DNA of 45,479 bases from IMG/VR virus record IMGVR_UViG_3300030098_007001, positions 1 through 45,479 of that record; one strand, given 5' to 3'. The notes below the pieces were generated by a model. The model saw nothing but the letters and a program-made list of their open reading frames with translations. It did not search any database and was not told the DNA's origin. This stretch comes from a virus. Every line of letters begins with the position of its first letter. The first letter of the stretch is position 1. The translations under genes were made by a program, and so were the position numbers. Below, piece after piece: positions 9,201 to 16,656 of this stretch.

Positions 9201-11842
9201 GAAACAAAACCTCCATTGGTAGAGTTAGCACTAACAGAACAAGCTTGAACTGCATTACAAGCGCTTATGTTACCAGCTACTGTAAGCTTTTTATTTGGCG
9301 CTGTAGTACCTATACCAACTTTACCGGATGATGGCATTAGTACATTATAGGTTAATTGATTAACTCTAAATAAATGAGTACCGTTACCTGCTTCTACTCT
9401 TAATCCATCAAAATTACCACTTGAACCACCACCACAAAATACTGCTAAATCTCTATCAATTGTTTTAAGAGCCGATACTTGCAAATATGATGACGGTCGG
9501 TTTGTGTTAATTCCAACGTTACAAGCGAAAAAATTAGGAGCTTTTGTTGCGCTGAGGCCACCGCACGCACTTATGTTACCAGAAACAGTAAGTTTTTGTC
9601 CTGGGCTCGTACTACCTATACCTACATTACCATCTCCATTGAAGAACATCTCTCTACGACCATCGGTAGAGTTAAAAATAGTTAAGCCACCACCTAGATT
9701 TCTAAATTCGTATGTATCATCCCCAGCTCTTTGTAAAACAAAACCGTATTGAGTTCCCGAGCCTTCTACTTTTACACTACCATCTTTTACATGTAATGAT
9801 GTAGTTGGACCAGTAGTACCTATACCAACATTGCATGCAAAGAAATTTTTTGCTTCTGAAGCACTAAGGCCACCGCATGCACTAATATTACCTTTTACAG
9901 TAACATTGCTATTAAATGTAGCAGCTCCGCAATTAGACATATCAAGTCTTAAAGCTTCAAAATTTCCAGAAGAAGCACCACAAAAGACCATGTCCTTATT
10001 ATTAGATTTGGCATGTATTATTAAATTACAACTATTATTTGTAATTCTTCCATACTCAACACCATTATCTTTAAGTTTAATATTTCCGCCATCGCCATCG
10101 AGAATAATATCACCACCTGCATCTATAGTTAAATCACCTCCGTCAGATATGGTTGAATCATTTAGAGTTATATCATCTACTGTTAAAGAACATAAAGTAC
10201 CTAATGATGTTACACAGGGTTGTGCAGCAGTTTGTAATGTGCCAGTGATATTTGTACCAATAATATTTGTACCTTGAATATCACCACAAGCAGATATATC
10301 ACCAACAACAGTAAGTTTTTCATTTGGTGTTGCAGTGCCAATACCAATATTGCCTCCATCAGTTATAGCAATAAAGCCTCTTTCAATTAATCCGGTATTT
10401 AAATAATGACCAAACTTAGCTACATTATTACTTCTATCAAATCTTATAGCAGCATATCTAAAGTTACCATCAATTGCTGAAACACCAGCAAGGGAGTATC
10501 TATCATTTCCATCTGTGCTAAATGACAGAATATTTCCTACTGCCTGAAGTTGTGCAATACTGGACGGACTCGTTGTACCAATACCGACTTTACCATTTAT
10601 AGTAATGCCTGTATCAATAGCTGATATTACACTATCACCTAAAGTATCCGTATCATTCCATTGTGATATCTTAAACTTTGTACCCGACCCATCAACATTA
10701 CCTGAGCTTGTAGCAAAGATGTCTGCTAAATCTCTTCCAGCGGAAACAAAACCATTGTGTGTTGATCTAGCACTAAGACCATCGAAAGCAGTAATACCGC
10801 GAGATGTAGTTATATTATTAGAAAATGTTTTAATACCACCTATAGTTTGTGTACCAGTAGTTCGAACTACAGAACTATTAACACCAACGGTATTTGCATT
10901 TACAGTTATACCGTCACCAAAACCAACACCAAGGGAAACATCACCTGTACTTCCTCCTCCAGTTAACCCCGGTCCAGCAGTAACGCTAGTTATATCACCA
11001 ATATTAGTTGTAAATATATCTGCAAGATCTCGACCAGCTGAAACAATACCATTATTTGTTGATGTTGCACTTATTGAATTACCTACTAAAGTATTACTGC
11101 AAACTGAAGTTGTACCACATATAGCAGGGCTACAAACTGAAGTTGTACCGCATATAGCAGGACCACAAATTGCAGTTGTACCACATATAGCAGGACTACA
11201 AACTGAAGTTGTACCACATATAGCTGGACTACAAATTGCAACACTTGCGCTTAAAGACCCTGTGGTTCTAGTCATATTAGAACCACCACTTAGTAAACTA
11301 TCAGTTAGAACTGTAGATCCTGACCATGCTGGTATAAAGTTTGTAGTACCTGATCCACATACACTTCCAGAGGAAGCAGTAGTTACAAATATATCTGCAA
11401 GATCTCGACCAGCTGAAACAATACCATTATTTGTTGATGTGGCACTTAATGATAGACCTTTAATAAAACCTGTAGAACTTACATTACCAGCAATAGTAAG
11501 CTTTTCATTTGGTAATGCAGTATTAATACCTAAATTACCACTATCTGCAAAATTTATTACTCCCCCCTCTTGATCAACAAATTCTGCGATAGGTTGATTT
11601 GCACCTTTTTGTCTTACATATAAAGCTGGTCCAGTACCATTATTAATAACTGACAGAGCAGAAGTCGACGTTACAATAGTTTTCGTAAATGTGGCAGATG
11701 TTGCTTCAAACTCTGTTGCAGTTAATTTAGTAAACGTTGCGTTAGTACCAGTAAGAGCATTCAAGAAAGCATTACCACCCACAGACAAATCCTGTGTGAT
11801 AGTTGCACCATTCTTTACCTTAAAATCTTTGTTTAATGCCAT
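3263..11842 (-). CDS. Giant modular tail fiber, 2859 aa
   Basis: A very long repetitive structural protein. Its N-terminus (ALNKDFKVKNGATITQDLSV) is typical of T4-like marine phage fibers. It is followed by many copies of a module reading roughly VGIGT-x-x-P-x-x-KLTVAGNISA-x-GGLSA-x-x-YFACNVGIG, alternating with SGGRDLADIFATSSGNVDGTGT-type segments. The last ~110 residues (GDYITTSDKPGHG, then VKAMIRKM) form a non-repeated C-terminal domain seen at the end of such fibers. Cys is abundant, including a 33-bp tandem repeat near the N-terminus. Expected to be a trimeric fiber on the baseplate. It is transcribed with the 227-aa fiber gene upstream and the partial fiber downstream. Confidence is high for a fiber; receptor specificity cannot be read. 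Confidence 0.9.
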   Translation of the reverse strand: MALNKDFKVKNGATITQDLSVGGNAFLNALTGTNATFTKLTATEFEATSATFTKTIVTSTSALSVINNGTGPALYVRQKGANQPIAEFVDQEGGVINFADSGNLGINTALPNEKLTIAGNVSSTGFIKGLSLSATSTNNGIVSAGRDLADIFVTTASSGSVCGSGTTNFIPAWSGSTVLTDSLLSGGSNMTRTTGSLSASVAICSPAICGTTSVCSPAICGTTAICGPAICGTTSVCSPAICGTTSVCSNTLVGNSISATSTNNGIVSAGRDLADIFTTNIGDITSVTAGPGLTGGGSTGDVSLGVGFGDGITVNANTVGVNSSVVRTTGTQTIGGIKTFSNNITTSRGITAFDGLSARSTHNGFVSAGRDLADIFATSSGNVDGSGTKFKISQWNDTDTLGDSVISAIDTGITINGKVGIGTTSPSSIAQLQAVGNILSFSTDGNDRYSLAGVSAIDGNFRYAAIRFDRSNNVAKFGHYLNTGLIERGFIAITDGGNIGIGTATPNEKLTVVGDISACGDIQGTNIIGTNITGTLQTAAQPCVTSLGTLCSLTVDDITLNDSTISDGGDLTIDAGGDIILDGDGGNIKLKDNGVEYGRITNNSCNLIIHAKSNNKDMVFCGASSGNFEALRLDMSNCGAATFNSNVTVKGNISACGGLSASEAKNFFACNVGIGTTGPTTSLHVKDGSVKVEGSGTQYGFVLQRAGDDTYEFRNLGGGLTIFNSTDGRREMFFNGDGNVGIGSTSPGQKLTVSGNISACGGLSATKAPNFFACNVGINTNRPSSYLQVSALKTIDRDLAVFCGGGSSGNFDGLRVEAGNGTHLFRVNQLTYNVLMPSSGKVGIGTTAPNKKLTVAGNISACNAVQACSVSANSTNGGFVSAGRDLADIFATSSGNVDGTGTANFIPVWSDTDTIGNSIACQSSTQLTVAGNVSACGGLSATQMNNYFGCYVGIGTNRPGKPLHVNDDDSVGGICVTGASLLGTFERDIGTSGLCVSILGSNADPQIRYNQGTKCWAAGVDQSADSFVIADGSEIHTGDYKLEVGTGQTTIHGNVSACGGLSATKGVGYFACNVGIGTCRPSTILEVSGDGVGAAGIDLSQGESSSISNRLFFSTGNASQGVALYNLNGTLNFSTGAEPANTSGDSRMYLTNAGNLGIGESSPGQKLTVAGNISACGGLSATEGAGYFDCNVGIGTNRPESLLHVSSNSSESQLRIESDNGNGDPFLHFKLDSGSDYSIGIDDNASNTFKISRNATLGTNDILKVDSTTAIVYCNLLVGEADGTLDGSRLEVWSTNSQSPFSITNTDNSNRKVLDSAFNSNHPRFSIFNASAVETIRLETNGVSYFNGGNVGIGTEEPNEKLTVSGNISATGSLSAGLGEHVAVCNSSYGGFISGGRDLADIFATSSGNVDGTGTKFKIPQWSDTDTLGDSVISAIDTGITIDGRLGIGVADPSNKLHVCAEQDGDYVTRITNTEATAGANYGLKVDGGSNASDVSFEVSSLAGTNYFEVRGDGNVGIGETVPGEKLTVAGNISACNTVQACSVSANSTNGGFVSAGRDLADIFATTSGNVDGTGTKFKIPQWNDTDTLGDSPLSATNNGVGVAGSIIACDVDPRIRVEATAGNHPGFEWLEAGSRKWINYNDPDSSQGGNDNLTWKNASDTELMELDQDGLLYVSSKIVHLDDTNTFINFTDDDINIQAGGVNFIDITQDASNEITFNEAGADIDFRVEGDTDTSLLFTNAGTDKVGIGTITPGDKLTVQGNLSTSGNICLIDDGIIKLGKDNDLQLQHDGANSYISENGTGDLYITTNDASVYIQDANSGNIMLGARGGSGEKIELSQGGTVRLETTSTGVKTCGSQCVTNDLNVDGDAKVRAATVNRGLTAFRGLSARSTHRGFVSAGRDLADIFTACTGTIDGSGTTCHVPQFTDADTIGTSCAYFNSSTLVNRGLISGSNICIGGDVPTNAVIGQSRIGNYVADNAYFSHFDNGTSANYAVKQNANGATGLNSKSGQILTLNINNDPQLTVNADCVGIGLTTPSYPLHICRSGAATLAIQSNGNDDEGSKLRLIEGSANWMGGYVHYDGADNNFILGVHADNNTTLSDDNPVIIIPRDTGKVGIGTATPNEKLTVAGNISATGTLSAERVAVCNSSYGGFISGGRDLADIFTTCTGTIDGSGTANFLPVWSDADTIGNSIACQSCTQLTVAGNVSAGGGLSAKNIGLDGTSCGYYIGGSGGGPATNELRIGSKTTGNTIALELFHSANPVSLGIDYDGGAGLAFIESAHGSYDTNTHLLFKPGGSETWRIGSHGTGGTYSNSFKIKPASSGNDFYVSDESGNPTIYSDTSTKNVGINTATPNQKLTVSGNISASGGLSANGGIITNGSICVNRLAGGTPFDNFKISTADIVTTLERVENTGDAAAGYGRLDFKTNASTGGVAGRSGFKFIDGDGDSILYLENNNASATFAGNISAGTGKHFAACNSSYGGFISGGRDLADIFATSSGTIDGSGTKFKIPQWNDTGTLGDSVISAIDTGITIDGCLGIGTSCPESKLTVVGGQVEVKGSNDTSAVTGMLVKTSSATSQGLFGVEGSGTGHITGTIARATLLASTASSTALQLGAAGVVRATIASDGCVGIGTTCPQSLLHVGGGDIRIDNNRRYQTETASGGVIDAVKMDSSDNLVIGDCNIKIDVSGTTPRMTIGTDSCACGFVGIGNDNTGCVLTPNERLTVGGSISASGDGYFACVIAGGYFEQKAANDKLACYPTGTLVVIGECGDLIQSTRENDKKVFGVTQNGVCQPIVLGAEPVLVTGDIKIGDYITTSDKPGHGRKTLDPIYGSVIAQSMEAGTGDSHLVKAMIRKM
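11101..11232 (-). repeat. 33-bp tandem repeat, four units, inside fiber gene
   Basis: Four consecutive 33-bp units start at 11101, 11134, 11167 and 11200, with a few substitutions and a partial fifth unit. Each encodes an 11-residue peptide close to SVCSPAICGTT. The repeat keeps the reading frame and gives nine Cys in about fifty residues including the flanks. Confidence 0.9.
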
Positions 11843-11891
11843 ATCTACGAGTTCACTTTCCCCCGTAAATATATTTATGTTGCGTTATGAT

Positions 11892-12575
11892 TTAATAATG
11901 CGCAACACCATATATTGTTACAGTACAATTGGCTGTTGTTGTAATAACAAGATCTATTGTTGAAGAAATAGCTGTTGTTACTTCAGAAAGAAGAGATGTA
12001 GCTTGCGCATCCACTATACCATACGTCGTACCATCAGCTACACTTGCTCCATCATGTGTTACTAATATTTCAAAAGCTGTTCGCGCAGGTGTATTATTTG
12101 AAAGAGTAACTATGTATTTAGCAGTTTTAAAATCTGTTTTATTAAATGTATTTACAGTATTGACTCCAGTAGATAAAGGACCTGTAAATACACTTGTCTT
12201 TGAAAAAACAATATTATTTGCTGCATATTCAATAATATCCCCCCTTACAATTAAATCACCACTAACTTCATTATTATTAAAGGTAAAATCTTCCCCTGCG
12301 GTCATTTCATCCCACGTTGCATTACCGTCTCCTGTCGTCTTTAAAAAAAGACCTGCGGGCTGATTACTTGATTTTATATCAACACCCTCAACATGAACTT
12401 GCGAACTTGATAGTATATTACCGTTCCAAGAACCAAAGTAATCAACTGCAGAAACACTACCAGATAAAACACTTATATTACCGGCTACAGTTAGTTTTTC
12501 GTCAGGAATAATTCCTAAACCAACATTACCTTCAAAATAACTTCTTCCGTCGTATGTTCTTATGGGCTTAGCCAT
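11892..12575 (-). CDS. Short fiber or fiber-associated structural protein, 227 aa
   Basis: The N-terminal ~50 residues carry the same module as the giant fibers (YFEGNVGLGIIPDEKLTVAGN). The rest is a Ser/Thr-rich beta domain ending in VTIYGVAHY. Its ATG overlaps the stop codon of the upstream glycosyltransferase (TAATG), so the two are translationally coupled. It is probably a small fiber subunit or the proximal part joined to the 2859-aa fiber. It lacks the long repeat array of its neighbours. Confidence 0.7.
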   Translation of the reverse strand: MAKPIRTYDGRSYFEGNVGLGIIPDEKLTVAGNISVLSGSVSAVDYFGSWNGNILSSSQVHVEGVDIKSSNQPAGLFLKTTGDGNATWDEMTAGEDFTFNNNEVSGDLIVRGDIIEYAANNIVFSKTSVFTGPLSTGVNTVNTFNKTDFKTAKYIVTLSNNTPARTAFEILVTHDGASVADGTTYGIVDAQATSLLSEVTTAISSTIDLVITTTANCTVTIYGVAHY

Positions 12576-13351
12576 TAAACATATTTAATCGGTATGCCTG
12601 ATCTCTCAACAAATCCTCGTTGTTTGATATATGATGAGCTTGAAACTGCTAGATCGGCGCGTTTATCAGCAATAGGTCCAACTCGTGGCATATTTGGATT
12701 ACCGTAAAAATGATAAACATACAATATATCACTAATATGTTTAACAGCAGAATAATCACCATCTCTTTGTCTTAGTTTATATAATAATGGTAAAATATAA
12801 GCGTGGTCAGTTCCCATTTGAAACCATTTATTATCATGATCTAAAAAATTAGCTTTAGGAATTGATAAAAGAGCTTTTACTTTAAAGGTTGACATATGGC
12901 TAGTAATCCAATCATCTTTATATGGATCCCAATCTTTTGAAGGTATAGATTTCGAAATACCAGGTTTATCATCACTAGATAATCTATAGTTTGAATAAAC
13001 GTATTCTAATTTTGGATTTTCATCATATGTCTTTTTTACAATAGATAGAGCGTCTTTTTTAGCTAACCAATCATCACTATCAACTGCGCAAATAATATCT
13101 TCCGGATCTTTACTACAAGCATGATCAACAATATTTTTTAATCTATAATTTCGTGTTTCATTTTGAATTATTTTAATATATGAATTGCGATCTTTACACT
13201 TGTTTAATATATCTACAGTTTCTTGATCCGACATATCATCAACGATTATATGACTATCAGGTTGTAGCGTTTGTCTTTCAACGCTATCGATACAATTTAG
13301 AAGAAATGGACCGGGATTTCTCCCTGGAGATATAACATGTATCTTACTCAT
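12575..13351 (-). CDS. Family 2 glycosyltransferase
   Basis: 258 aa with a GT-A fold signature. The N-terminal beta strand and donor site read HVISPGRNPGPFLLNCIDSV, followed by QTLQPDSHIIVDDMSD and the metal-binding DSDDW (DXD-type) near residue 95. It transfers a sugar from a nucleotide-sugar donor; the acceptor is unknown. It lies between QueF and the fiber genes and overlaps both neighbours by TAATG junctions, so it may glycosylate fibers, a host surface component, or a modified base. I see no membrane segment. The family call is firm, the acceptor is not. Confidence 0.85.
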   Translation of the reverse strand: MSKIHVISPGRNPGPFLLNCIDSVERQTLQPDSHIIVDDMSDQETVDILNKCKDRNSYIKIIQNETRNYRLKNIVDHACSKDPEDIICAVDSDDWLAKKDALSIVKKTYDENPKLEYVYSNYRLSSDDKPGISKSIPSKDWDPYKDDWITSHMSTFKVKALLSIPKANFLDHDNKWFQMGTDHAYILPLLYKLRQRDGDYSAVKHISDILYVYHFYGNPNMPRVGPIADKRADLAVSSSSYIKQRGFVERSGIPIKYV

Positions 13352-14277
13352 TATTGTTTAGGAGTCTTAATATGAGGTACATCAACCATACTTAAAGTAT
13401 GATGCATAAGTCTTTCATGTGATACTCTTTCAGGGTTAATATCAAGACCACCTCTACGAGCATATAGACAACGAACAGCTAATTCATCAGGACTAATTGT
13501 ATCCATAAGCCTTTTATAAATAGCTTCACAAATTTCTTCATGAAAATGACATTCATCTCTAAATGAAACGATATATTGCAATAACGAGATAGGATCAACA
13601 GTATTTTTACCTTTCATATAGATATAAACATCACCCCAATCAGGTTGCGAAGTTACCCTACAGTTTGACTTTAGCAATGAACTATGATAATAAACCTCTT
13701 CAGAAGGTGCATCTTCAATCTCTACTAGTAAATCAGGATCTTCTTGATATACAGAAAACTCAATATCTTCTACAGGATAATCATCTTCAAGAGTAATATA
13801 CTTAGGGTGATTCCATTCTGCCTTAGCAGAAAAAATATTCGTATCACTAAGAACGTATTCGTTAGAATGAACTTTAACTTGAACTTCTGTTTCTAGATAT
13901 TTACTTAAATCACTAGCAGCGCGCTTACTAATTTCTTGTCTAACTTCTTCAGCAGTATCGCCAAGTTTAGTCATATTAAAAGAGTTAAAATATAACTTAA
14001 TAGATTTAGACTCAACAATATATTTACTAGAGCAAGGATAAACGCATTTAGCAACTCCTGTTACAGGAAGACCGTGATTAGTTAAAGCAGATACTTCATA
14101 CGCATTCCAAGTATCATAACCTAAGAAAGGTAGTTGATCGTCATCAATATTAAGATGAGTTCTATTAGACTGACGAGGCTCTCTAACTAAGAGTTTAGGA
14201 TCGTAAGTAGATTTATATTTAGAAATAGCACCTAGATGCTTACTAATATTACTATTATCAAGAATTGCGTTAGCCAT
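13351..14277 (-). CDS. queF: NADPH-dependent 7-cyano-7-deazaguanine reductase (QueF)
   Basis: 308 aa, the size of the two-domain E. coli type. QueF reduces preQ0 to preQ1 with NADPH. The family ESK-x-x-K-L-Y motif is at residues 89-95 (ESKSIKLYFNSFN). The catalytic Cys206 and Asp213 lie in LLKSNCRVTSQPDWG, FHE is at 245-247, and RRGGLDINP is conserved near the C-terminus. The start is ATG at 14277, two bases after the kinase stop codon; an in-frame upstream ATG would overlap the kinase gene. Next to a formyltransferase and, elsewhere, a transglycosylase-like gene, it more likely serves DNA base modification than tRNA queuosine, though a tRNA role cannot be excluded. Confidence 0.93.
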   Translation of the reverse strand: MANAILDNSNISKHLGAISKYKSTYDPKLLVREPRQSNRTHLNIDDDQLPFLGYDTWNAYEVSALTNHGLPVTGVAKCVYPCSSKYIVESKSIKLYFNSFNMTKLGDTAEEVRQEISKRAASDLSKYLETEVQVKVHSNEYVLSDTNIFSAKAEWNHPKYITLEDDYPVEDIEFSVYQEDPDLLVEIEDAPSEEVYYHSSLLKSNCRVTSQPDWGDVYIYMKGKNTVDPISLLQYIVSFRDECHFHEEICEAIYKRLMDTISPDELAVRCLYARRGGLDINPERVSHERLMHHTLSMVDVPHIKTPKQ

Positions 14278-14278
14278 A

Positions 14279-14875
14279 TTAAATTTTAATATCAAGGTTT
14301 AGTTTATCAAGAGTACTCTTAATAGTTTCTAATCTTTCTTTAACAGAACCTTCCAAGTATACTACTCGAGGTCCTTTCTCAATAATACTATACTGCAAGT
14401 ACATATCAAAAAGACCAATAATATCTTCTCTAAAATGCTTATCGATACTTCTTTCTCCATCATCTACTAACTCAACATCATCAGGACTAGTATAAAAAAT
14501 AACATCATACTCGTTCCTAAGCTTTCTATAGATAAGATCACATGCATCGTAAGTAGTTCTATTTATCTTTCCTTTATCTAAAAGATAATGACTATAAACT
14601 ATACCGTCTAAAGCGCATCTATCTAATATTTTATTAACACTTCTTATTAAATTATCCGTTCTACCTTTATAGATATTACGAATATGCTCAGTCATAATTA
14701 ACATCTGAGTCATATCATCCCCACCTTCATTAATAGGAACTTCGTATTCACGCTTTACTAATCTAGTTACTTCGGGAATAAATTCAAAAGAATGACTACC
14801 TAAATTTTTACACTTTAAATGCTCAAGTAAAGTAGTTTTACCCGTACTTTGAGCTCCAGTAAACGAAAAGATCAT
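14279..14875 (-). CDS. P-loop ATPase/kinase (AAA_28, NadR-like)
   Basis: 198 aa beginning with a Walker A motif (FTGAQSTGKTTLLEHL). An LID-like region and DRCALDGIVYSHYLL resemble NadR-type and nucleoside-kinase-like P-loop proteins common in T4-like phages. The substrate is unknown. The ATG overlaps the formyltransferase stop codon (ATGA) and QueF follows directly, so it may act in the same base-modification or nucleotide route, for example phosphorylating a nucleoside or cofactor. That link is inference from position. Confidence 0.75.
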   Translation of the reverse strand: MIFSFTGAQSTGKTTLLEHLKCKNLGSHSFEFIPEVTRLVKREYEVPINEGGDDMTQMLIMTEHIRNIYKGRTDNLIRSVNKILDRCALDGIVYSHYLLDKGKINRTTYDACDLIYRKLRNEYDVIFYTSPDDVELVDDGERSIDKHFREDIIGLFDMYLQYSIIEKGPRVVYLEGSVKERLETIKSTLDKLNLDIKI

Positions 14876-15435
14876 ATAGTATTATATAAACGTTCCTTTA
14901 AAAAACTATACCAAGCATTTAATGATGTTTTTCTTAATGCATTGTACGTATCATCTAACGTTAAAATACTAGCAGTTGAAGTCTCACATACTGTCTCTAC
15001 ATTACCGGCATCTACTTCTTCTACAACTTTATGAACTACACTACCAACTTTATAGTACTTATGAAGATCGTCCCACGCTCTTTTCTGCGGATCTTTTCCT
15101 TTTAGTTCTGGATACTTAGTAATAAGACCTGGATGACCATTATAGATATTATATCTTTCGCATTTATCTGGAGGGACTATTCTTAACCAACCATTAAGAG
15201 TTATAATAGTAGGTTCTATATCATCTACTACTTCGTCTAAAATATCTAAAGTTTTACTATCTTTACCAAAAGTAGTAAGCCATTTATATTCAACTCCTTT
15301 CAATATATTTTGAATTTTGCTAGGATGATTATTCGAAATAATTAAATCAGGTTTTCGTTGTATCTGTTCAGATATATCTATGATCTCTTGACCAGTTTGA
15401 GAAAACAATGCTATCCATTTATTATATTTTTTCAT
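14872..15435 (-). CDS. Formyltransferase, candidate dPreQ1 formyltransferase (DpdN-like)
   Basis: 187 aa with the formyltransferase core of the PurN/Fmt family. The catalytic Asn99 and His101 are in IYNGHPGLITKYPEL and the catalytic Asp142 is in EEVDAGNVE, the same N/H/D set as GAR transformylase. It would transfer formyl from 10-formyl-tetrahydrofolate to an amine. It is slightly short for PurN and diverged at the N-terminus. It is one gene away from QueF, which makes preQ1, an aminomethyl compound. A phage formyltransferase giving formyl-dPreQ1 has been proposed under the name DpdN. I infer that role from neighbours; a sugar-amine or purine pathway substrate remains possible. Confidence 0.78.
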   Translation of the reverse strand: MKKYNKWIALFSQTGQEIIDISEQIQRKPDLIISNNHPSKIQNILKGVEYKWLTTFGKDSKTLDILDEVVDDIEPTIITLNGWLRIVPPDKCERYNIYNGHPGLITKYPELKGKDPQKRAWDDLHKYYKVGSVVHKVVEEVDAGNVETVCETSTASILTLDDTYNALRKTSLNAWYSFLKERLYNTI

Positions 15436-15436
15436 A

Positions 15437-15619
15437 TTATCTATTCTTAAATATCCATCTATCTACCCAGAAGAAAATATTAGCACCTACAAACTGAAAA
15501 GCAATAACACTAGTAGCAATACTCCAATTTAAATAGTCTTGAAAAAACCAAAGACAGGGATAGCAAATTATAAAACCTAATTGCCATCTTATATTGTACT
15601 TAAGATATCTTTTTAGCAT
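15437..15619 (-). CDS. Small membrane protein, 60 aa
   Basis: Two hydrophobic segments (LGFIICYPCLWFF and TSVIAFQFVGANIFFWV) predict a two-pass membrane protein. It is placed between a DUF3307 protein and the formyltransferase with one- or two-base junctions. No family is recognised. Confidence 0.6.
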   Translation of the reverse strand: MLKRYLKYNIRWQLGFIICYPCLWFFQDYLNWSIATSVIAFQFVGANIFFWVDRWIFKNR

Positions 15620-16000
15620 CTATAGGTATTTTAACGCCGTAAAGTTAATAAGCAAGTGGATAGTATTATCACATGCAACTAAAAGCCATAAGGATAACCA
15701 TTGCGGGACGTCTTTATGATACCCCGTCTCTTTACAATCTTCCCATTTATGCCAATACTTTTTAGGAGCTAATCGACTCTTAGCAAAGACTACATAGCGC
15801 GCTAATCTAAACCGATCAATAAAAAAATGAGTAACGCATATAACTGCAAATGCTTCAGCAGAGGGACATAGAATTAAAAACGGTAACGAGTAAGTAACAG
15901 CATGTGCTGCAGCGGCTTTACTGCATTTCGTTTTATTGAGGGCCATCCAGTCGCTTTGAAGAAGATAGTCACCAATTAGATGTAATATCAATTGGAGCAT
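15620..16000 (-). CDS. DUF3307-like membrane protein, 126 aa
   Basis: The N-terminus LILHLIGDYLLQSDWMA and the following ITHFFIDRFRLARY-type region match the DUF3307 membrane family found in many marine phages. Three or four hydrophobic segments are visible. It is the first gene of the minus-strand operon and is divergent from the curli operon. Function unknown. Confidence 0.75.
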   Translation of the reverse strand: MLQLILHLIGDYLLQSDWMALNKTKCSKAAAAHAVTYSLPFLILCPSAEAFAVICVTHFFIDRFRLARYVVFAKSRLAPKKYWHKWEDCKETGYHKDVPQWLSLWLLVACDNTIHLLINFTALKYL

Positions 16001-16045
16001 TTATTTATTATTTTATACTCATACATCTAATTTTCAAGGTCTTTA

Positions 16046-16052
16046 TTAAATA
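16046..16052 (+). promoter_or_regulatory. Late-type promoter box TTAAATA
   Basis: TTAAATA, then five bases, then the GTG start at 16058. It would drive the whole curli operon. Confidence 0.7.
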
Positions 16053-16057
16053 ATTTT

Positions 16058-16339
16058 GTGGATGATTTTTTTAAATTAGTTACCGAGGTAGGCTTTCCAA
16101 TAGCTGGCGCTGTTGTATGTGGAACTTTTGTATTTATTATTCTTAAATTTATACTTAGTGAGATAACAAGCTCAGTTAAAGGCCTTGGTGGAATGATAAA
16201 ATCATTAGAAAATAGAGTACAAACTATGAATAATGATATAGTTAAAATAGATACATTAGTTTCTTATGCTTTTAATAAACACCCTAATTTAGATAGATTA
16301 GCTGCAAATGAAGGAAAGGAGGACGCAAGGAAAGACTAA
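16058..16339 (+). CDS. Small membrane protein with coiled coil, paralog 1
   Basis: 93 aa. One transmembrane segment (residues ~10-33, GFPIAGAVVCGTFVFIILKFIL) is followed by an amphipathic helix with regular heptads. GTG is chosen as start because it lies exactly five bases after the promoter box. It is related to the next gene: both have a (V/I)xLxxxxGFPI opening, one TM and a helical tail with M-x-N-D. It could be holin-like or a helper of the curli pore; function unknown. Confidence 0.75.
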   Translation: MDDFFKLVTEVGFPIAGAVVCGTFVFIILKFILSEITSSVKGLGGMIKSLENRVQTMNNDIVKIDTLVSYAFNKHPNLDRLAANEGKEDARKD

Positions 16340-16626
16340 TGACAGAAACAATAGTAAAACTTATAAATGATTTTGGATTTCCAATATTCGCTGCTTTTGG
16401 TTTAGGTTATTTCGTTTATTATACATGGAATTGGGTAGTAAAAGAAATTAAACCTGTATTAGAAGAATCTACTGGAACACTTATAGGCTTAATAGATAGG
16501 ATAAGAATGTTAGATAATGATATGATTAGACTTAATACAAAAATACAGATGATTCTCCAGGAAAAAGAGCAAATAGAAAAAGAAAATTTAAAAAGAAATA
16601 GACGTATTTTGGATACAAAGCTCTAG
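16339..16626 (+). CDS. Small membrane protein with coiled coil, paralog 2
   Basis: 95 aa, one TM segment (GFPIFAAFGLGYFVYYTWNWVV), then a long charged helix rich in Glu/Lys. It is a diverged copy of the preceding gene, whose stop codon overlaps its ATG. A purine-rich stretch with GGAGG lies about 20 bases upstream and GGAAAG about 5 bases upstream. Function unknown. Confidence 0.75.
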   Translation: MTETIVKLINDFGFPIFAAFGLGYFVYYTWNWVVKEIKPVLEESTGTLIGLIDRIRMLDNDMIRLNTKIQMILQEKEQIEKENLKRNRRILDTKL

Positions 16627-16644
16627 CAATATATATTAATGTAG

Positions 16645-16651
16645 GTAAATA
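16645..16651 (+). promoter_or_regulatory. Late-type promoter box GTAAATA before csgF
   Basis: GTAAATA, five bases, then the ATG of csgF at 16657. Confidence 0.6.
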
Positions 16652-16656
16652 GTGTT

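Noticed and set aside
10605-11573. 322-codon plus-strand ORF antisense to the giant fiber
   Set aside because: Its Pro/Val/Ala-rich composition mirrors the fiber repeats on the other strand, and it has no promoter box or recognisable domain.
3263-11842. Regular repeats resembling a CRISPR array
   Set aside because: Repeats keep the reading frame, vary in length and encode known fiber modules; no direct repeat-spacer pattern is present.
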